This document shows, piece after piece, positions 7,362 to 10,081 of a stretch of 10,081 nucleotides of DNA (its first letter is position 1; the number at the start of each line of letters is the position of its first letter). A program made the translations under genes and the position numbers. Origin of the DNA: an uncultured Desulfovibrio sp. (GTDB lineage: Bacteria; Desulfobacterota; Desulfovibrionia; Desulfovibrionales; Desulfovibrionaceae); the NCBI GenBank assembly GCA_945871415.1, contig CAMBWG010000053.1, positions 1 to 10,081 of the forward strand. The letters run 5' to 3'. Below the pieces are notes generated by a model that was not told where the DNA came from, ran no database searches, and worked only from the letters and a program-made list of their open reading frames with translations.

Positions 7362-8441
7362 GGCAAGTTTCTTGCGGGCCGTGCCGTCTTTATAGAACGG
7401 CAGTTCGGCGCGAACGGCCTTGAGTTCGGCGCGGGCGGCCTTGATGGTGAAGGTCGTCGCGTCGGCGGCTTCCTTGTTCACCCAGGCAAAGGCAATGACC
7501 TTGCCCAGCGAGGGCGCAAAGGAGCCGCTCGTCACCACGCCGACTTCCTTGCCGTCCAGCAGGACGGCATCGCCGTTGCGGGCGGCCCGGCGGCCATCCA
7601 CTTCCAGGCCCAGCAGGCACTGACGCACTTCACCTGCGCCCGCCTTGCCCACGTAGTCGGCCTCGCTGGTCATCATGCGTCCCATACCCGCTTCGGTGGG
7701 GTTGTGCTGTTCATCAAGCTCGTGCCCGTACAGCGGCAGGCCGGATTCGAGGCGCAGGGTATCGCGCGCGCCCAGACCTGCGGGCTTGACGCGACTGTCC
7801 TTAAGCAGCGCTTCCCAGAAGGCCAGGGCCTTTGTCGCGGGTACATAAAGCTCGAAGCCCAGCTCGCCGGTGTAGCCCGTGCGGCTGACCAGCAGGGACG
7901 CGCCGTCCCATGTGGTTTTGACAAAACCAAAATAGGGCAGTCCGTGGAAATTTTCTCCGGTCAGGGCTTCCAGCACATCCAGCGAGTCGGGGCCCTGAAG
8001 GTCAATTTTGGCGGTTTCGTCGGAAACGTCCTTCAGTGCGACGCTTTCCGGCAGACGGGCGCGCAGGGTGGCAAAGTCCCCGGCAGCGCAGGCGGCGTTC
8101 ACTACGATCATGAAATCGTCGTCGCCGAAACGGTAGACGATGCAGTCGTCGAGCACGTTGCCCTGCTCGTTGAGGATAAAGCCGTAGCGGCAGCGCCCGG
8201 GCCTGAGCGTGGCAAGATTGTGGCTGACAGCCCGGGAAAGGGCCGCGTCGGCGCCGGGGCCGGAAACGAGGAATTCGCCCATGTGGCAGATGTCGAACAG
8301 ACCCGCATGCCGGCGGGTATGCTGATGTTCCACAAGGATGCCTTCATACTGAATGGGCATTTCCCAGCCTGCAAAGGGCGCCATCTTTGCGCCGTGGGCT
8401 GCGTGCCATGCCGTAAGCGGCGTTGTGCGCAATTCGGACAT
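7359..8441 (-). CDS. gcvT: Aminomethyltransferase, glycine cleavage system T protein
   Basis: Releases ammonia from the aminomethyl-lipoyl H protein and passes the methylene group to tetrahydrofolate, giving 5,10-methylene-THF. The product is 360 residues, normal for GcvT. Signatures are LTAWHAAHGAKMAPFAGWEMP (9-29, key residues H13, G24, W26), GLFDICHMGE (47-56), NVLDDCIVYR with a conserved aspartate pair (98-99), and a C-terminal HNPTEAGMGR-type segment followed by an LGxV(I)AFAWV strand. The start was set at the ATG at 8441, which has a perfect AGGAGG (8447-8452). An upstream ATG at 8531 would add 30 residues that come from repeat copy D and do not resemble GcvT. The stop codon lies in the end of repeat copy C. 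Confidence 0.96.
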   Translation of the reverse strand: MSELRTTPLTAWHAAHGAKMAPFAGWEMPIQYEGILVEHQHTRRHAGLFDICHMGEFLVSGPGADAALSRAVSHNLATLRPGRCRYGFILNEQGNVLDDCIVYRFGDDDFMIVVNAACAAGDFATLRARLPESVALKDVSDETAKIDLQGPDSLDVLEALTGENFHGLPYFGFVKTTWDGASLLVSRTGYTGELGFELYVPATKALAFWEALLKDSRVKPAGLGARDTLRLESGLPLYGHELDEQHNPTEAGMGRMMTSEADYVGKAGAGEVRQCLLGLEVDGRRAARNGDAVLLDGKEVGVVTSGSFAPSLGKVIAFAWVNKEAADATTFTIKAARAELKAVRAELPFYKDGTARKKLA

Positions 8442-8495
8442 GCGTTCCTCCTGCGGTGCGAAGGGCCGGAGCCTTTCGCCTTCCGCCTGTACCGT

Positions 8496-8593
8496 TAGAG
8501 TAGTTTCAGTTTGAAACGCTTCGGATTTCAAGCCATGCGGCGGCGCTGCGTCACCGCCCCGCGTCCTGCCTTTTTCAAAGGCGGAGCGCTCTC
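8496..8593 (-). repeat. Intergenic hairpin repeat, copy D (98 bp, internally deleted)
   Basis: Inverted relative to A and C, upstream of gcvT. It starts TAGAGTAGTTTCAGTTTGAAACGC-like (TAGAG at 8496-8500, TTTGAAACGC from 8510) and ends in GCGCTCTC. It lacks the central GCGGAAAAAC/GTTTTTCCGC hairpin, about 47 bp found in copies A to C, but keeps both ends and the GC-rich stem. It is best explained as a deletion derivative of the same element. Confidence 0.75.
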
Positions 8594-8603
8594 AAAATGC
8601 CGG

Positions 8604-8850
8604 ATGATACGGCCCGGCAGCAGGCTCGTATCTTGCTTTCTGACTCCATATTCCGCCTCTGGCGGTAGATGCTCCATACTATCCCATTCTCTGAAAAGCT
8701 ACAAGGGAGCCGGGCTTTTTGCCGCAGAGAGCGTATCTTTTTTCACAATGGGATGCGCATTTCATGGATTCCCCGTAAAAAGCTTTTCCCTCCCCGGATG
8801 TTGCGGCGCGGCAGGGGGGCGTCGCCGGCGGAGAATGCCTCTGTCGCCGG
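8604..8850. other. Structure-rich gap between lplA and gcvT
   Basis: Several inverted repeats are packed here. They are GATACG/CGTATC (8606-8611, 8627-8632), CCGCC/GGCGG with a 3-base loop (8653-8665), a nested set at 8681-8754, and CCGGCG/CGCCGG (8825-8850) with an inner GAG/CTC. In the nested set one unbroken arm (8681-8699, ATCCCATT-CTCTG-AAAAGC) pairs in order with GCTTTT (8714-8719), CAGAGA (8725-8730) and AATGGGAT (8747-8754). The result would be a three-part stem with one-sided bulges. It lies in the 5' region of gcvT and downstream of lplA. It could be a leader RNA, an lplA 3' end or a small RNA. No known riboswitch signature was recognised. Confidence 0.45.
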
Positions 8851-8903
8851 TTCATGAAGTGCGTCTGCGTTCCGATTCGTAACCAGCTCCGGCCTGTTCC
8901 GGT

Positions 8904-9884
8904 CTATGGCTGGAGAAAAAAATCACGCATGCGTTCCGGGTCGCAGCCGCTGAACCAGGCCGTCCAGGGCGCGTCACGCAGAGCTTCCGCCAGGCAGGAA
9001 GGTTCATGGCGCAGACCGATCAGACGCCGCTCCAGTTCCTCCACGTCGGCAGCTGAGAAAAAGTCGCCATGAATGCGGGCCGCGACGATGACGCCCTTAC
9101 GCACATCCAGCCGCAGCTCCACACTCCCCCACGGGAAGCGCTCTTTTCTGCGAAAGGCAAAGGCCGGAGACGCGCCGTAGTTCCATTCCCAGGCGCGGTA
9201 TTTGGTTTCGGCCAGCGCTTCCGCCTGTCGGTGGACGTCCGGCGGTATGCTGATTTGCCGGTCGGCGCAGGTTCGCACAAGGGCCGCGCGCAGTTCGTCC
9301 ATCAGCGCGCTGTGCGTGCAGAACTCCGAGATATTGGCCACGCGGGCCCGCACGGACGCCACGCCCTTGGAAAGATATTTTTCCGGCTCCACATGCAGGG
9401 CTTCCACAAGATCGGAGAAATTCAGGTCTACCAGCAGAGTGCCGTGATGCAGTACCTTGCCATGTTGCAGGCGCTGGGCACTGCCGGAAATTTTGCGGCC
9501 TCCGACTTCCAGATCGTTACGCCCGGAGATGCGCGCTTCCACCCCCAGTTCCCGCAGCGCCGTGCAAATGGGCGTCAGATATCGCGCAAAGTCCACTTTG
9601 CCTTCCCCCGCGGCATGCTCGATAAAGGAGAAATTCAGATTGCCGAGATCGTGATATACCGCGCCTCCGCCCGTATTGCGCCGCACCACGGGGATGCTCC
9701 GGCGCCGCACAAAGTCGGCGTTGATTTCCTCGCCGGTGCACTGATGCCGCCCCACAATAATGGACGGCGCGTTGCGCCACAGGAGAAACAGCCCTTCTTC
9801 TCCCGTTATGAGTCCGTCAAAAAGCGTTTCCTCCAGCGCCAGATTGTACGCCGGTTCCGTCGTATCCACGACAAGTGCCCGCAT
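8904..9884 (-). CDS. lplA: Lipoate-protein ligase A
   Basis: ATP-dependent enzyme that activates free lipoate and attaches it to lipoyl-domain lysines, here most likely GcvH K63. The 326-residue product has the lipoate-binding loop RRNTGGGAVYHD (68-79), then GRNDLEVGGRKISGSAQ (121-137) with K131 as the catalytic/lipoyl-AMP lysine, and HHGTLLVD (146-153). The length fits a large catalytic domain plus the C-terminal accessory domain, as in E. coli LplA. The ATG at 9884 begins MRALVVDTTEPAYNLALEE, which fits the family N terminus; only a weak AGGGAA site precedes it. It is 462 bp upstream of gcvT on the same strand, supporting a role in glycine cleavage. Whether it shares a transcript with gcvT is unclear. 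Confidence 0.95.
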   Translation of the reverse strand: MRALVVDTTEPAYNLALEETLFDGLITGEEGLFLLWRNAPSIIVGRHQCTGEEINADFVRRRSIPVVRRNTGGGAVYHDLGNLNFSFIEHAAGEGKVDFARYLTPICTALRELGVEARISGRNDLEVGGRKISGSAQRLQHGKVLHHGTLLVDLNFSDLVEALHVEPEKYLSKGVASVRARVANISEFCTHSALMDELRAALVRTCADRQISIPPDVHRQAEALAETKYRAWEWNYGASPAFAFRRKERFPWGSVELRLDVRKGVIVAARIHGDFFSAADVEELERRLIGLRHEPSCLAEALRDAPWTAWFSGCDPERMRDFFLQP

Positions 9885-9982
9885 GGCAGTTCCCTGTTTG
9901 CTTGTTGTGATAAGGAGAGGTGCGCGTAACGGCCGCGAGCCCGGCGGCGCGGACAGGCGGACGAGAATTAGCGCGAATGTGC

Positions 9983-9996
9983 GTCCGAGTTCGGAC
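9983..9996. promoter_or_regulatory. Palindrome upstream of lplA
   Basis: GTCCGA (9983-9988) and TCGGAC (9991-9996) form a dyad with a 2-base centre about 100 bp upstream of the lplA start. A looser CGGACG/CGTCCG pair overlaps it on the lplA side. It is operator-like, but the regulator is unknown and no clear promoter was recognised. Confidence 0.3.
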
Positions 9997-10024
9997 AGAA
10001 TATGTTGAAAGAGGCGGGGACGGC

Positions 10025-10057
10025 TGCCGCTGGGCTAGTATGCTTTCCCCAGCGGCA
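10025..10057. terminator. Strong stem-loop at the upstream edge, possible terminator or operator
   Basis: TGCCGCTGGG (10025-10034) and CCCAGCGGCA (10048-10057) are perfect 10-bp arms with a 13-base loop. It may close a minus-strand gene lying beyond the window, although no clear T tract follows on the minus strand. The loop holds a TAGTATGCT stretch that resembles a -10 box, so an operator around a promoter is the alternative. The remaining bases of 9885-10081 show no gene. Confidence 0.4.
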
Positions 10058-10081
10058 TCCGGCCCCGGAAGTCGGGCGGCG

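Noticed and set aside
2803..8593. CRISPR array formed by the repeats
   Set aside because: The copies are about 100-147 bp, lie kilobases apart between genes and alternate in orientation, with no regular short spacers.
8511..8882. Possible 123-residue plus-strand gene in the lplA-gcvT gap
   Set aside because: It begins inside repeat copy D, lacks a convincing ribosome site, shows no recognisable domain, and crosses the inverted-repeat region.
8442..8903. Glycine riboswitch upstream of gcvT
   Set aside because: The position is suitable and a CTCTCTGCGGCAAAAAG stretch looks faintly similar, but the conserved CCGAAGG core and the CAGG-AAAAGG-AC pattern were not found on either strand.

Overview
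The window looks like chromosomal DNA of a GC-rich anaerobe, most likely a member of the Desulfovibrionaceae (Desulfovibrio/Bilophila type). That is inferred from three things: high G+C coding sequence, a split two-subunit glycine dehydrogenase beside lipoate ligase, and a GlcD/GlcF-type flavin and iron-sulfur 2-hydroxyacid (lactate or glycolate) dehydrogenase pair. No taxonomic search was possible. All eight recognised genes lie on the minus strand, so transcription runs from high to low coordinates.

In transcription order the layout is as follows. A palindrome-rich upstream region (about 9885-10081) precedes lplA, lipoate-protein ligase (8904-9884). A 462-bp gap rich in inverted repeats follows. 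Then come the glycine cleavage genes gcvT (7359-8441), gcvH (6699-7079), gcvPA (5034-6365) and gcvPB (3580-5037, GTG start overlapping the gcvPA stop). Next is a small EVE-domain gene (2946-3407), then a bidirectional intrinsic terminator (2707-2733), and finally a separate glcD-glcF pair (1177-2562 and 91-1158).

The gcv and lplA genes form one functional set. LplA can attach lipoate to the H protein, the P protein (PA+PB) decarboxylates glycine onto the lipoyl arm, and the T protein moves the C1 unit to tetrahydrofolate. The L protein (dihydrolipoyl dehydrogenase) is not in the window. The glcD-glcF pair would oxidise a 2-hydroxyacid and pass electrons through FAD and iron-sulfur clusters.

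Two things stand out. First, four copies of one 98-147 bp intergenic repeat lie at 2803-2948, 6493-6632, 7215-7361 and 8496-8593. Each has TAGAG-type inverted ends; the three full copies carry three hairpins each. Neighbouring copies alternate in orientation, and two copies supply the TAG stop codon of the adjacent gene. Second, glcF ends at an in-frame TAA, but the same frame downstream still encodes the family's CCG cysteine motif before a second stop (TGA). This indicates a recent nonsense truncation of the last cysteine-rich domain.
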